NCBI GenBank assembly: GCA_023634235.1 | Contig: JAMKCF010000002.1 | Span: 10,185,591-10,249,590, forward strand | Direction of reading: 5' to 3' | Source of the DNA: Pisaster brevispinus | Lineage: Eukaryota > Echinodermata > Asteroidea > Forcipulatida > Asteriidae | DNA length: 64,000 nt | Shown: positions 34,756-47,500 of the stretch, piece after piece | Position numbering within the stretch: position 1 is the first letter of the stretch | Layout: each line of letters begins with the position of its first letter | Notes under the pieces: model-generated | Databases searched by the model: none | What the model was told of the DNA's origin: nothing | The model's input: the letters and a program-made list of their open reading frames with translations, nothing else | Translations under genes and position numbers: made by a program

Positions 34756-36050
34756 GCCATGGGAATGAGTCTAGTCTTTCCAAAACCAATGATATAAATT
34801 TTACTTTAAAAGTTTCAATAAAATCACACCCAGATTTTTAGGCATTGTCTCTTTTTGTGAAAGTTCTACAAGACTGATTTTTACTGTCATGGTTGAAGTA
34901 GCCTGAATCAATATATAGCATTCAAGTTGAAGGCCAGCATTGCAGTACAATTTGTAGGCATTTATGCGTAAATGTACGTATGAATTCAAAGTTAATCAAA
35001 AGCATCGAGTGTGAATAGCTTTTGAGAATTGCAAATACAAAGACAGTGGTCTCTACATTCATGAACTTTGATTGTAAGAGTTGAAACTCAAAAAGGATTT
35101 TCATGTTAATCACAGTGTAGCCTAGCACTAAACTGGTAAAGTCTAAAAGAGTGAAGTTATAAAACAAGAGCCGGTTGAATATGGTTTGACCTTTGTCAAC
35201 ATCGCCATTGTTTAGTGATATTTACATGGCCAGTAAGGTCTTCTCTTACTGCTTTTTAGAAATGCTTCGCTGACTTTAAAAAAAAGAAAACTTCAGTGTG
35301 ATTTTAAGAGTGGAGGCAGGCTGTATTCTTTTGTAAGTTAATTTTTTTTATTATCATCCATTTACTCTCTGTAGTAGCTATAGGACTGTTCGCAAGAAAG
35401 CTATGATTTTTGGGGGGAATGGTATCATAGAAGATTTGTGAGTGTACTGTGCCATTGGGAAAGTGAATTTTTGAAACATATAATCAAGTTAAAAAAAAAA
35501 CAAGGGAGACTGAGTGGGTATAGACAATCTATGTAACTAAATTTATTTTAGGTGAACTAAGGATACTTGAATAAAACAGGACATGGGCCTGTGAACTCTT
35601 GATTTACGTGCCGGTGCTAATAACGGTGCCGTAAGGCCCCCCACACACCCCCCGAGCCTCCCCATTTGGGTGTACTTTGGACAACCTGTTGTTGTATATA
35701 GAACAGCCTACTTTATGTTGAACAATGTGGATGCTGTACTTGCAAATTTAAGTTATTTCATAAATAATATTTCCATTTTGCTGTAGTCTGCCGTATCTTT
35801 CGGACACTGTTTCAACTTCTGAGAAATTATTTCTTCATTATGGCCAGTGTGAAATAAGCAGCCAATGATATGGAATGAAATTTGTGTACTTTATGTAAAA
35901 GTTAGTTTCTTACAATACATGGGAATCAAAATTTTAAAGATCATTGCTGGAAGAAATGTTGCCAAATCAAGCTTGTTGCAGCATGGGTAATAACTCCCAG
36001 AAAACTTGGTAATATTTTTTCATCATCAAACACCTATAAGCAACCAGCGC
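34756..36050. other. Non-coding, nothing recognised
   Basis: AT-rich; AACAAGGGAGACTGAGTGGG near 35500 resembles a SINE-body fragment seen at 15066. Confidence 0.35.
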
Positions 36051-36054
36051 TCTC

Positions 36055-36245
36055 CCTTAAGAATGGTCCGCTGGCCAAATGCTAGTAAAAAACACCTGAG
36101 GACCAGTCAAACTTCACTCTGAGTAGTCTGGCTAGTTCGGTGTTGAAAAGCATCCCTATAAAATATGAAGTATTGACTAGTGAACAAGCTGATGGACCAG
36201 TGAAATGACAAGCTAACTGGTCCCGCTTGCTAGCCACCAGGCCTT
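36055..36245 (+). repeat. Dispersed repeat (GACAAGCTAAC family), copy 2
   Basis: GAAAAGCATCCCTAT and CAGTGAAATGACAAGCTAAC in the same order as 3655-3830. Confidence 0.6.
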
Positions 36246-36385
36246 GAATTTCATCTTTGAGAATGGAAGGCCGTTTTCATTTTGCAAAGGGCACTTCCAT
36301 TGGGAAAATCTACGAGTCTGTGGGAAACTTTTGAAGGGGCACCAAGGCCAAGACCAGGGCAATGCTTCAGTTAATTCCTGGCCTG
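36246..36385 (-). repeat. Dispersed repeat, unexpanded ancestor of the minisatellite (reverse)
   Basis: The reverse complement reads TGCCCTGGTCTTGGCCTTGG, TGCCCCTTCAAAAGTTTCCC, then TTTGCAAAATGAAAACGGCC, collinear with 7963-8098 and with the flank at 47790-47892. Confidence 0.75.
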
Positions 36386-36478
36386 AGCCACTGAATAGGT
36401 TAAGGGCAAACCCTGCCTAAACGGGTTCATAATGACTCTTGTCTGATTTTGTTTTTCTTTTCCTCTCTTTCATCTAGG

Positions 36479-36916
36479 AGATTGAAGTAAGTCCAAGCAG
36501 CAGAGGTACCACACAACCCATGGAGCACACCATGTTTATTTGTGAATACCCTGGAGTTACCCTTCAATTCTCTGGTAGTCAGCTTCGCCGATAACAAAAC
36601 ACCGTTATTTTTTTTCTTAACCATGAGTCGGTGATTTTGTTAGTGGCACGTAGACCAGATTCCGTATCAGAAGAACTTGACATCTTCTTCAGCTACCTCC
36701 CATTATTGTTTGTTGATATTACTTTGAAGGAAGTTTCCCTTGGCGCTGGAAGTAACGCATGGATGAAATTGTGTGTTTATTTAAGGCAAAACATCAGTGA
36801 AAGAGGTGTCGACCAGAAGTGTGGAATAACTTTACTGGAATTAATTGTATTCAGTACAAGTTATTGGAATAATAAAAACTGTTTACCTCAACCCAGTCAA
36901 GGGGATATAGAGCAAG
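36479..36916 (+). other. 5' untranslated part of PH-scaffold exon, with upstream ORFs
   Basis: The pyrimidine-rich run ending CTCTCTTTCATCTAG at 36478 is an excellent 3' splice site, so the transcript probably enters here from an upstream exon. The 438-nt leader holds several short upstream ORFs: ATG at 36520 (25 codons including stop), ATG at 36623 (4 codons) and ATG at 36759 (14 codons). A GTAAGT at 36488 could alternatively define a 9-nt micro-exon, which is less likely. Confidence 0.6.
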
Positions 36917-38560
36917 ATGGCCGAGGGTGGGAGGAGCCAATCAGTGATAGCCTCTCATAAAGACGAGCCAATCAGACGCACAGAAAATGCTAGAACTAGA
37001 AGTGAACGAACTTTGGTATCGTTTGAGAGCTTTGAGTCAACAACTATGTTACCGGACTGCCGGGGATGGCTAATGGAAACTGAGAGTCGGAAACAGTTCT
37101 GGTGTGTTGCCGCAAGTAAAATGCTCGGGCTTTTTAGTATGCCTGAAGCAGATGAACCCATAAAAGTTCTTACATTAACCGATTTTCAAGTGGAAACTTT
37201 TGTTAAGGATGTTGACATGTCGATAAATGGCGCTGATAACCTGGTGAGTAGTGAAAAACATGTGTCTAGTATTGCTGCCTTGAAACCAAGGAAGCAAGAG
37301 TATGTTATCGTGTTGAAACCACTCTCCAAGGGAGCCAAGCAACATTTATTTCTGGTCCCTTCAGAGGGAGAGTATTTACTGTGGAGGAAAGCTCTACAAG
37401 CTTCTTGTCCTAGCAAGGTGCCATCATTCTCACGGAGGGAGAAAATGCTAAAACAGAAAAAGATCAGCTTCGAGGAACCCTGTCGAACTGACAGCGGATT
37501 GGGGGATGACTTGGAGCCTCCGTTAGACCACAGGAAAAGCGAATCTGGAGACCCGAAGATTCACGAGCCGACGAGTTTTATCAATGGAGCTGTTGATATT
37601 GACAGCCGGAGTGATCAAGCGCGTAGCAGAGGAAGCTCCTTTGTGTCGTCAGTGGCGACAATCGACGACCTGGCTGACTCAAACTCCACCAGTGACAGCG
37701 CCTCAGTCGGTAACAACAGCACGGTGAATCTCTCCGAGTTTGAATTCCCAGACGTTGAGACTGGCTCCTGTGGGAGGCAGTCCCTAAATGACAGTGTCTT
37801 CCTGGGCATGTCTCAAGAGCTTGATCTGAGTCAGTGGAGTGACTCTAAGGATGCGGACTGCTTCACTAGCGACGGGGATTCCCTCCCAAACTCCCCTCAC
37901 CCACGGCAGACTTCATCAAGCATGAGCTCCGCTGGGGATATCACCGAGGGACCACACCGCCCAGCGTCTGACCAAACCAAAACCATGATCAGCAAAGTCG
38001 CCAAACTAGTTCACCGGGTTGCTCAAATGCGACGGCCACGATCCAACTCCAGTTTAACCCTTGGTCAAATACCCGATTCTAAGATGTCGGGCCCGATGCG
38101 CAAAAAAGGAAAGTTACGCTGGTACATCTTAAGCGGAACCTGCTTGTACTGCTTCAAGAGCAACTCTAAAGATGAGGAAGCAGAAGTGATTTACGATCTA
38201 TCCTCTTACACTGTTGCCTTGGCAACAGAAGAGAAAGAAGACAAAAGGTCAATTTGCATACTGAAGCTCACCCACTCATCAGGGAAGAAAGTTCTCTTCA
38301 CAATAAATAACATGGAAACGGCCCAACTGTGGTTTAACTATACACAGGATGCAATACAGGAATCGAGCACATCCAAAGCCAGGTCAGATAGTCAAAGGTC
38401 AACATCCTCCAATCCCGAATCCCAAAGTCTAGGACGGAATCGATTGTCTCGTCAGAGTTTTGAGGACAGTTATGGCTTCTTCGAACGTCAGAGCTCTTTG
38501 CGTTGTGTGAAGGACGCTCTTCAAAATGCTGTTTCTGAATCACCCAAGATTAAAAAACAG
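36917..38560 (+). CDS. PH-scaffold gene, coding exon 1 (PH1, Ser-rich linker, PH2)
   Basis: This 548-codon exon is the largest. The start codon at 36917 (AGCAAGATGGCC) has a purine at -3 and G at +4, and an in-frame TAG at 36908 rules out a longer N-terminus from this exon. PH1 begins at LPDCRGWL (residues 45-52) and ends in the EYLLWRKAL helix. Residues 165-385 are an acidic, Ser-rich linker with likely phosphosites (SGLGDDLE, SLPNSPHPR). PH2 begins near MSGPMRKKGKLRWYILSG and ends at AQLWFNYTQDAI. Only one basic patch (KKGKLR) resembles a phosphoinositide-binding loop. The exon ends AAACAG|GTAAAT in phase 0. Met44 (37046) is an alternative in-frame start immediately before PH1. Confidence 0.92.
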
Positions 38561-41500
38561 GTAAATTTATTCCTTTAAATTACTACATTTACTTTTTTTT
38601 ACTCCTTCTTAATTAAAACTCAAAAAGGACCTTTTTGTCTGCCAACATTTCACTATCACAAAATATTGCTTGATAAATTTATTTAAACATCAAGTAATAA
38701 ACTACATGGGAAACTGAATAAATTGTAACTAATATTATTGGTACGCAGATTGTTCTGCTTAGTAAAGAAGAAATGTTTGTTTAAGCAGTGTATTTTACAT
38801 GTAAGTTAGGCTACTTACCACCTGCGAGTTCACCTAAGATTTGCGTTGTCAGTTTTCACATCATTCATTTGCTTGCTTACAGTAAGCGCCAGAAGGTTAG
38901 CATGCCTTTTCCCGTGCTTGGTTTGCAGCACTATGAAATAAAATCACACAGCAAGCAGAAAATCGGCCGCTAAGCATTAAATCGGCCGCTAAGCAGCTCT
39001 GTGTATTTGAGCCCAGTGTTTGGGGATCTTGATTGTGATGTCTGTATGTGGATCCTCATGAATTTCTCATTGTCTGTTTGAATTCAAGGATTCAAGTTCA
39101 GGAAGCTCAGGAGGTAGTGATGAGAAACAGGAAGGAGGTTCGCAGTCTGACTTTGTAAGTATCTCCTATAATCTACTGCAACCTTGTTCCCAGGGTGGAT
39201 TGATCTTGACATGCCATTTTTTTTCCCAGCAAGCCTTGCTTGCTCATAACCCCTGGTTCGCACATTTTGAAGGCCTTTGGCCGGTCCACTCTACGCTGGT
39301 GCTCAAGTTTTATTAGATTTTATTTATACTCTACTTTATTATGCATTGTCTGCATCCATGAAGTGTAATTACTGTTTGGTTAACGGTTCTTCTTACATTC
39401 CTCCTTCTGAGGCTCCTGTAAGTTTTTTGTAGTTTCATGTTTTTTTGTAAGGGTTCACGGAATTCCTGTTTCTGTTTACAGATGTTTTATATATTTCGGT
39501 ATGTTTATTGGCTTCTTATTTCACATCTTTTTTCTGTGAAGTGCCTTGAGCGTTTGATGTAGGCGGATTTTGGCGCTATATAAATGCTTTTTATTATTAT
39601 TAGGTGTTCAGCTAACAGCCGAAAACCTATTGTTATTGTACTGGGTTTTTTTCCGTGTCTTCTTCTTCCCACCGTACTTTCTCGGCAGGATTTGGGAAAA
39701 AGTATAACTCGTAGAGACTTGAAACTTGTCATGTACTTAGACCTTAGTGTATGGACGAAACAGGAACATTTTCGGGATGATGACGTCATCGATGACGTCA
39801 TAACATCAAAAATGAAAAATAACGAGAAATATTGTAAATCGTCATATCTAGAGGACCATAAATTATAAATACAAGAACTTTGCTTGATATGAAAGTTCAA
39901 CATTCCTTTTACAACTCTTACACAGAATGTGACCCCATGTGACCTTTACTTCCGGTCGAAACCGGACGTTGAAGGTTTTTTTTGAGGAAACGTTATATCT
40001 TATAAACAAAAGATACTACACCTTTAATCATTATATCATCTGAAGTCCCTTGAACAGTTCTACAAATCTTTCATTAGGTGTGACCCCATGTGACCTTTAC
40101 TTCCGGTCAAAACCGGAAGTTAAATTTTCTTACAAAAAGAAAACTCGTCATATCTCATGAACTAAAAATGTTTGAGACTTAAAACTTACTATAAGTATTT
40201 AGATCTTTGTGTTTAAATATAAATATGTGAATTTTGGTTTGATGATGTCATCGATGACGTCATAACAATAAATCAACGTTTAATATTTTAAAAGATCCTA
40301 ATTTGAGAATCACAAATGCTATGTAAGATACTTGCACAATAAAAAAGCTCTTGCCAAATTATGCAAGTCACATACACAATGTGACACCATATGACCTTTG
40401 CTTCCGGTAGAAACCGGAAGTTCAAAATTCAGATTTCAAACGTTCATATCTCATAAACCAAGAAGGGTTTTGTCTTGAAACTTACTATGTATATAGATCG
40501 TAGTATGTATATCACACCCAAAATGTTTCGGTCCGATGACGTCATCGATGACGTCATCAATAAAAAAACGTTTAATATTTTAAAAAATCATAATCGGAGA
40601 ACCATAAATGCTAAATAAGGTACTTGCACCATAAAAAAGCTCCGGCCGAGTTATACAAATCACATTCAAAGGGTGACCCCATAACACCTTTACTTCCGGT
40701 TGAAACCGGAAGTTCAAAATTCAGATTTCAAACGTTCATTTCTCATAAACCAAAAAGGGTTTTGTCTTGAAACTTACTATGTATATAGATCGTAGTATGT
40801 ATATGATACCCAAATTGTTTCGGTCCGATGACACCATCGATGACGTCATCGATGACGTCATAACAATAAATAAACGTTTAATATTTTACAAAATCATAAT
40901 CGGAGAACCATAAATGCTACATGTAAGGTACTTGCACCATGAAAAAGCTCCGGCCGAGTTATACAAATCACATACAAAGGGTGACCCCATAACACCTTTA
41001 CTTCCGGTTGAAACCGGAAGTTCAAAGGAAAATAAATATTCCCGGGCCTCGTTTTAAGGTCTGCAAACAATATGATCTGGGATTTTGACATGCTCTCTCT
41101 GTATGAAATAAAGTTTGACGCTTGGCCTTCCAATTAATAGAGTATTGACGTAATTATCTTCAACAACACCCTCTCGTGACAAGTTGTTTAAAAATAGTCC
41201 GTTTTGCTAAAAACCTGTTGCAAGTTCAAAAAAGTTAAACACTTACCACAAACTTTTAAATCTCAATGTATGGATAAGAAATATGCAATAACGTCATCAT
41301 GACGTCATCAGTTTTCAATTTAGGCTTGATCAAGTTTTCTGTTTCAAAAATGCAAATATTTAAAATCACAAATAACTCGTATAACTATATTTCATACAAA
41401 GACATGTTTGCCAAATTTTCTTTTTACTTTTCACCAGCTATGCTTATTTCGACATGTCTACCGAACACCCTGTTTTTGTGATGGCATCAAGTCAAAGATC

Positions 41501-44500
41501 AATGGGTCCCCTCTATTCTTCTGTAATCTTGTGACATGCCTAACTGTATCCAGTTTAGGGTGACCAATTAAAATATGATTCATTTGAATTGGGATTACGC
41601 TAAAATACTTGCACTTGGACACGAACAAGCCCTACTAGCGCCATACAGTACAAGCGCTCAATAATTTAACAAGCATGTGGGCAAAGCAGTCACTTGTGGG
41701 AGCCAATCAGCGTTGTTTGTCAGTACATCCCTACTAGGGGTTTAGTGACGAGAGGTGATCGATACTGCCCATGGTAGAGAGGCTGATTCTACAGTCAACT
41801 CTTTGCTCTAAGGTACATGCAGGCTCGGTGCAAGTTAAAGAGTTCTTTTTGAGATTGTCCCTTTCTTGTGGAAAATAGCGTGGCCCCTTCAAGAACTATA
41901 TTTTCCTCTGCTCCATCTGTGTCTCATTATTGTTCAATTGTATTCTTTATCTTTGTTCAATTGACCTTCTCTATAATTTGTTTACATTAAATTGCAATGG
42001 AAATCATCGTTGAGTTGACTTAAATTGAGTTGAAAATTCATGGCACTCCATACGCCTAGACCCCTTGAGCCCTACCTACAAAACTTGCTTCAGCCCCCAT
42101 GAGTGTCCTGACAGGTCTAATAGTCAGCCTGCTCTTTGCTCCTCTGAGACACTCAGCCACTTATGGGGACAGGTCCTTTTCAAACAATCCTCATACCTCA
42201 TCATGAACTCTTGAATCTCTCAAAATAAACTCTTCATATTCTTAGGAACATCTGAGAATTTTCATCCTTGATCTCAGAGGCCAGCACCTTATTGTGTGAG
42301 TGTGTTTACAAGCTGATAAATCAATGAATTACATTCCATTGTTTGGACTTGGCTTTTCTTAGCAAAGCGAGGACGTCCTCCCTCTGTCAAAACACCCGGA
42401 ACCCTTCATGGTTTATAAGTCCTTGGTGTCTACAGGTACACACACTCCTACCTAATCTGTTGGTGTGCATACCTTTAAGGGCTAGCCCTGGAAGCACGTC
42501 TCAGAATAATGTCATTTTCATTTCCGTGTCATTACAAACTCTGTACTTTATACAAATAAATGAAGTCATTCTGGCAAAGGCTAATTCACAATGCTTTGTT
42601 TAGTACGACCTTCTACACAGTACACGGTACATATTGATGGATTTCAAAGTTGGCTAACCTGACTGAACACAGCTTGTACACTGATGTTTTTTTTCTCAAA
42701 CTGCGGGCTGTACTGCGACAATCAAAATGTGTTTACTCGCTTTTGGAGGATATTTTACTGTGACATTAATGTTTACCTGTATCTGACATAAAGCGTTATA
42801 TTATTCATATCATGCGTGGAATGTTGTTGTTGATGGGGTTAAGGCAGTTTTCACTTTGTAATTCCATGTTTGATGTTCTTGGGACCATTGGACCCCACCA
42901 AAAAGTCTGCTGATTGTTATATGTATAATTTGCCTTTCGTTTATTCTGTTTATAAAAACTAGAATTCAAAAAGCGTTTTATTTTCAAATGTATTCATTGC
43001 CTTGTTGAGCTGCAATCATGAACAAATTTTAAGATCGACAATGACTTAACAAATAACATCATTAGCAGACAACAGTGTATCAATGTACCTGGGTGCTAGT
43101 GTGTACTCCTCGTCAACCCCCCCCCAAAAAAAAAAAAAAAACAGGCCGCAAAGTTCTAGTCATTTTGATGAGCTGAAAATTCCTCAACTCACTGAAATTT
43201 TAGGGGAAATCCCCTTTTGTCATGAGAATAAGTTTCAATTGAATAGAATTGACTCAGATATGGGTTAGTTTGGTTGAGTGAGCCAGACCTTATGAATACT
43301 GGAACAGGGTGTTCCGTATAAAAGGAAACAATATGGAATGTTTGTACGAAACCGTTCTTTAAAACTGGTTTCACACTGAAGTGACATGGGTAAATATAAC
43401 CGAGTGTAGGGTAGTATCTCTTCCTCATAGTGAAGATCTGGACAAGCGAATAACAGCGTCTCCGATGTGTTTTAGGATTCGTGGATTTCCTGTGTTCTTT
43501 GGATAATCAATTTAAAAGCATGATATTTGTCATACAAACTTATATTAAAGCTTCATCTTCCACTGTTTGAGGACTAAATATTCATTTGTTGACTTGGAGC
43601 ACTTCTGTTATTCTGTACATTCGTTCGTTTGTTCGTGTGATCACCATCAGATCATCCAGACTGGCAGGTCTGAGGAGAGCCAGTTAATAGTATCGTCATC
43701 CACGGTCCTCAGGCCAGCAGTACTGTTTTGCATTCCTGGATCATTATGGTTCGTAGTCTGGGTGGATCAGATAGTTTGGGTTGGTGTATGGCTTGGGGTG
43801 GGGGGGGGGGGAGGTGCACATCCCAGCGGCCTGATTGACTGGGTGTCGCTGTAGGACTTCATTGATTTTACTAAAGACGTTTTGAACAAATTTGGTGTAG
43901 ACTGCAGCCATGAGATGCCAGGGAGGTTTTAGATGTAGAACTACGTATTGCATTCTGCGTAGCAGCAAATAATTGAGGACCGTCTTTGTTGTAGGAGCCT
44001 GTTTATTATGGACTAAGTTCGTACTGTGGACGCTCTGATGACGTGAACGAGTTTGTGATCTCGTTGAAGAATAAGTAGAAAGAACCATGGACCTATTTGG
44101 CCTAGGCGCAAAGGCCGCTTTGACTGCAGCTATTTCATTCATCTGTAGACAATGGCCTAAGCCGTAGCCACAGTCACTTCATTCGGACATGGCTTATTGA
44201 AACACTGACTCTGCTAAAGTTTGTCATCTTTGATTTTGGGACAACTGTCACAAACAGTACTGTCTGTCACTTTGTAATGTCGCTAATCTGTCCCCCGCGA
44301 TGCAACTATTTCCAATTCTTGACAAACTTTTGTGCCATTTCTCTCCAATTCTACCTGCTGTGAGTTTAGATTATTATTATTATTTCAACTTCATTTCTTG
44401 GTGTTTTAGGAGAGCGTCACCCCACCAACCACCCACTGGGCCTCTTCAGAAGATCTCTCCATGGAGTTCACCGAGAAGAAGAGTCACCCAGCCATCCGCT

Positions 44501-47500
44501 TCATCATGAAGCACTCCAGTAAATCACCGCTGCTTGGTAAACGCTCACTCCGACAGATGCCTATCCCAGCGTCTGATATTGTAGACCCCACCATGTCCGG
44601 ATTATTGAGTGTGTATGTGCAGAACAAAGGCACCTGGAAAAAGTAAGTCAGGGCTGTGTGATTTGTCTGGTTTTTACCTGATTTTCTTTCAAGAATCTTC
44701 CTGTAAAAAATTTTTTTTTCCAGTCTGGTTTTGAAAACTAGATTGGAATGAATGTAATCTCCCAAACACCAAATACACTGTGATCTATTTATAATTCTTA
44801 ATCAGTGTTGGCTAAATGGCAACTGTATGACTTCTGACTGGTGCCCCCCCCCCCCCCCCCCGCCGTACACAGATTTGGGCAAAATAGAATGACCACAAAC
44901 AAAGGACTAGATAGCTAAGTTTAATGAGCACTGACATGTAAACCCGAAGGACACAGATTATAATTCTTTTGTCTTTGTTTACCCCAAAACTTATTCCTTT
45001 GAGATACATATTTGTTTATTGAAAAAAAAACATACACATAAAAAACAACAAACAATGATTAGGCCTACTGTCTCTTTATTGATTGATTGATTGATTGATT
45101 TTTTTGACAACTTGAGGATTGGAGTGAGTGTAGTCTTTAAAGATATTGTATGTACCATCACTTTATGATAAGTTTCTTGATAACTAGAGGATTGGAATGA
45201 AGGTCGCCAAAAAACAAATAACATGTACATTAGATCATCACTTACATATGATAACTACAGGATTGGAATGAATGTACTTGTATATATTTCTAAAAACCAA
45301 TGATGTACCATCACTTAAAGATATATAATTCTTGAAAACTAGAGAATTTGAATGAATGTACAAGTCTTTTAAAACCAATGGATTTACTATCATTTTATAA
45401 AATGTTTCTTGAGATCTTAGAGGACTGAAATGAACGTACATTTATGTACATCAAAGCCAGTGATGTACCTTCACCTTTTAACGTTTTTATGAAAACACAA
45501 GGATAATTTATTACATGTTTATTGCAAATTAAAGAATTGGAGTGCACTCTTCCATACACCAATGTTGTACCTTTTACCTTTATGGTTTGTTTTCCCAAAC
45601 CAGGGAATTGACACGCGCGAAAATCAACACAAATGTCAAATCATTCCTCTCTGGTCAAGACATGTAGCAATTCAAACATATGATTATTGCAAACTATATA
45701 TATTTTGCACTTTTGTTCCACAAAAGTGACCTTTCTGCCAGTCATGGTCTTTTGGTCTAATCAGGTCAGAATATGACAAAAGATCCTCTGATTATAAAAA
45801 GAACCAGTAAGTGTAGGCTTTGTCTGGGGTACAATGATGCTATCTGAATGGTTGCTTGACTGAGATAATCTATAATCAATGATAGCTTTTTTAATCTATT
45901 CCATACAGATCAATGATATGGTTTTATATCGGACAATAAGTGATGTCATGTGGTTTGGACTTGTATCAATAAGTGTAGATCAGTGCAGGGACTTACAAAA
46001 GTACTTTAGTATGTCTCAGTGTTTTGGGACTTGACTGTTGTTGGCTAAAGCCTATTAAACCTGATCAAGGCTTGCGTAAAATCAATGATGTGTGTGTGTG
46101 TGCGTCAGAGCTGGATGTTGACTTCAGAGGTGTACTAAAAAGATCTGAGTTCAAAAGATACATAGATCAAGATGCCGGGACTGAAGTAGTGTGCTCCATA
46201 CAGCCATCGGTATGCTGAACTTACAGCAACAACTGCGTTCATTATGACTAAGTTGTACTGGAGAGAACTCAATAACTACACAAGTGGAACTGATGGATGG
46301 TTATACTTCTGTTGGAATCAGTAGCTCCAACAAAACTGTCTATACTTGGTTGTTGCACCTTAAAAAGTCGCACTGTCAAGAAATTTAACTTGATTTGAGG
46401 CTTGAGGAGGTTCATCAGCTTTGTAAGAAGATCAAAGCTTTGAAGTTTTTATCTTTCATCACTCGTGGTGTAAATGTTTGGTTTTCGGTAACACTGTATG
46501 TGGTAGTACCTACTTTGCTATTGGATTGTTCTCGTAAGAAGTGTTCGGCTACTTATCTATAATCTCGGAGGAGATTAAGAGAAAATCAAGGACCTTTTTC
46601 TTTTGCATTGTGGATCGAGGGGACTTCTTGTGTTGTCTTCACTGACGTGGTGTGAGACATTGTTGGTCTCAACGTTTCAACTAGCCTGCTCTAGTCATCA
46701 TCACTTTTGGAGCAGCTTTCAAAATTATGAACTGTAGAGCTTTGAATCTTTGACATATTTGATTAAATGATTGTTAATTTCCTGAGCTGAGAAGTGTTCA
46801 TGATAATCGACAGAGTTTTGTGATTGGTGGTAAGTTCTACTTATTTGTTATTTCACCAGTTTCTGGATCTTCATTACAGATGAAAGTTAATCAAGCTAGT
46901 GACTCTCATTTCTTGAAGATCTGCTGCGATATGACAAATTAGTTGATTCACTTTTATCACATTGCGGTCATCTTTGTTTGAAGCAAAAGTCTCTGTTTTG
47001 TATTGGCCTTTATTGCCCTGGTCTTGGCCTCTATTGCCCTGGTCTCGGCCTCTATTGCCCTGGTCTAGGCCTCTATTGCCCTGGTCTCGTCCTCTATTGC
47101 CCTGGTCTTGGCCTCTATTGCCCTGTTCTTGGCCTCTATTGCCCTGGTCTTGGCCTCTACTGCTCTGGTCTTGGCCTCTATTGCCCTGGTCTTGGCCTCT
47201 ATTGCCCTGGTCTTGGCCTCTATTGCCCTGGTCTCGGCCTCTATTGCCCTGGTCTCGGCCTCTATTGCCCTGGTCTCGTCCTCTATTGCCCTGGTCTTGG
47301 CCTCTATTGCTCTGGTCTTGGCCTCTATTGCTCTGGTCTTGGCCTCTATTGCCCTGTTCTTGGCCTCTATTGCCCTATTCTTGGCCTCTATTGCCCTGGT
47401 CTTGGCCTCTATTGCCTAGCTGTTCTTGGCCTCTATTGCCCTGGTCTTGGCCTCTATTGCTCTGGTCTTGGCCTCTATTGCCCTGGTCTTGCCTCTATTG

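Noticed and set aside
36631..36960. 109-codon ORF upstream of and overlapping the main start
   Set aside because: It begins with GTG and not ATG, so it is not a likely eukaryotic start; the in-leader ATGs are different.
39602..41060. Enhancer cluster because of TGACGTCA sites
   Set aside because: Sites are part of a tandem satellite; regulatory function cannot be claimed from sequence alone, so it is kept only as a finding.
42000..42300. Decayed retrotransposon coding region
   Set aside because: Some phrases look like retroelement debris, but no frame gave reverse-transcriptase or endonuclease motifs.
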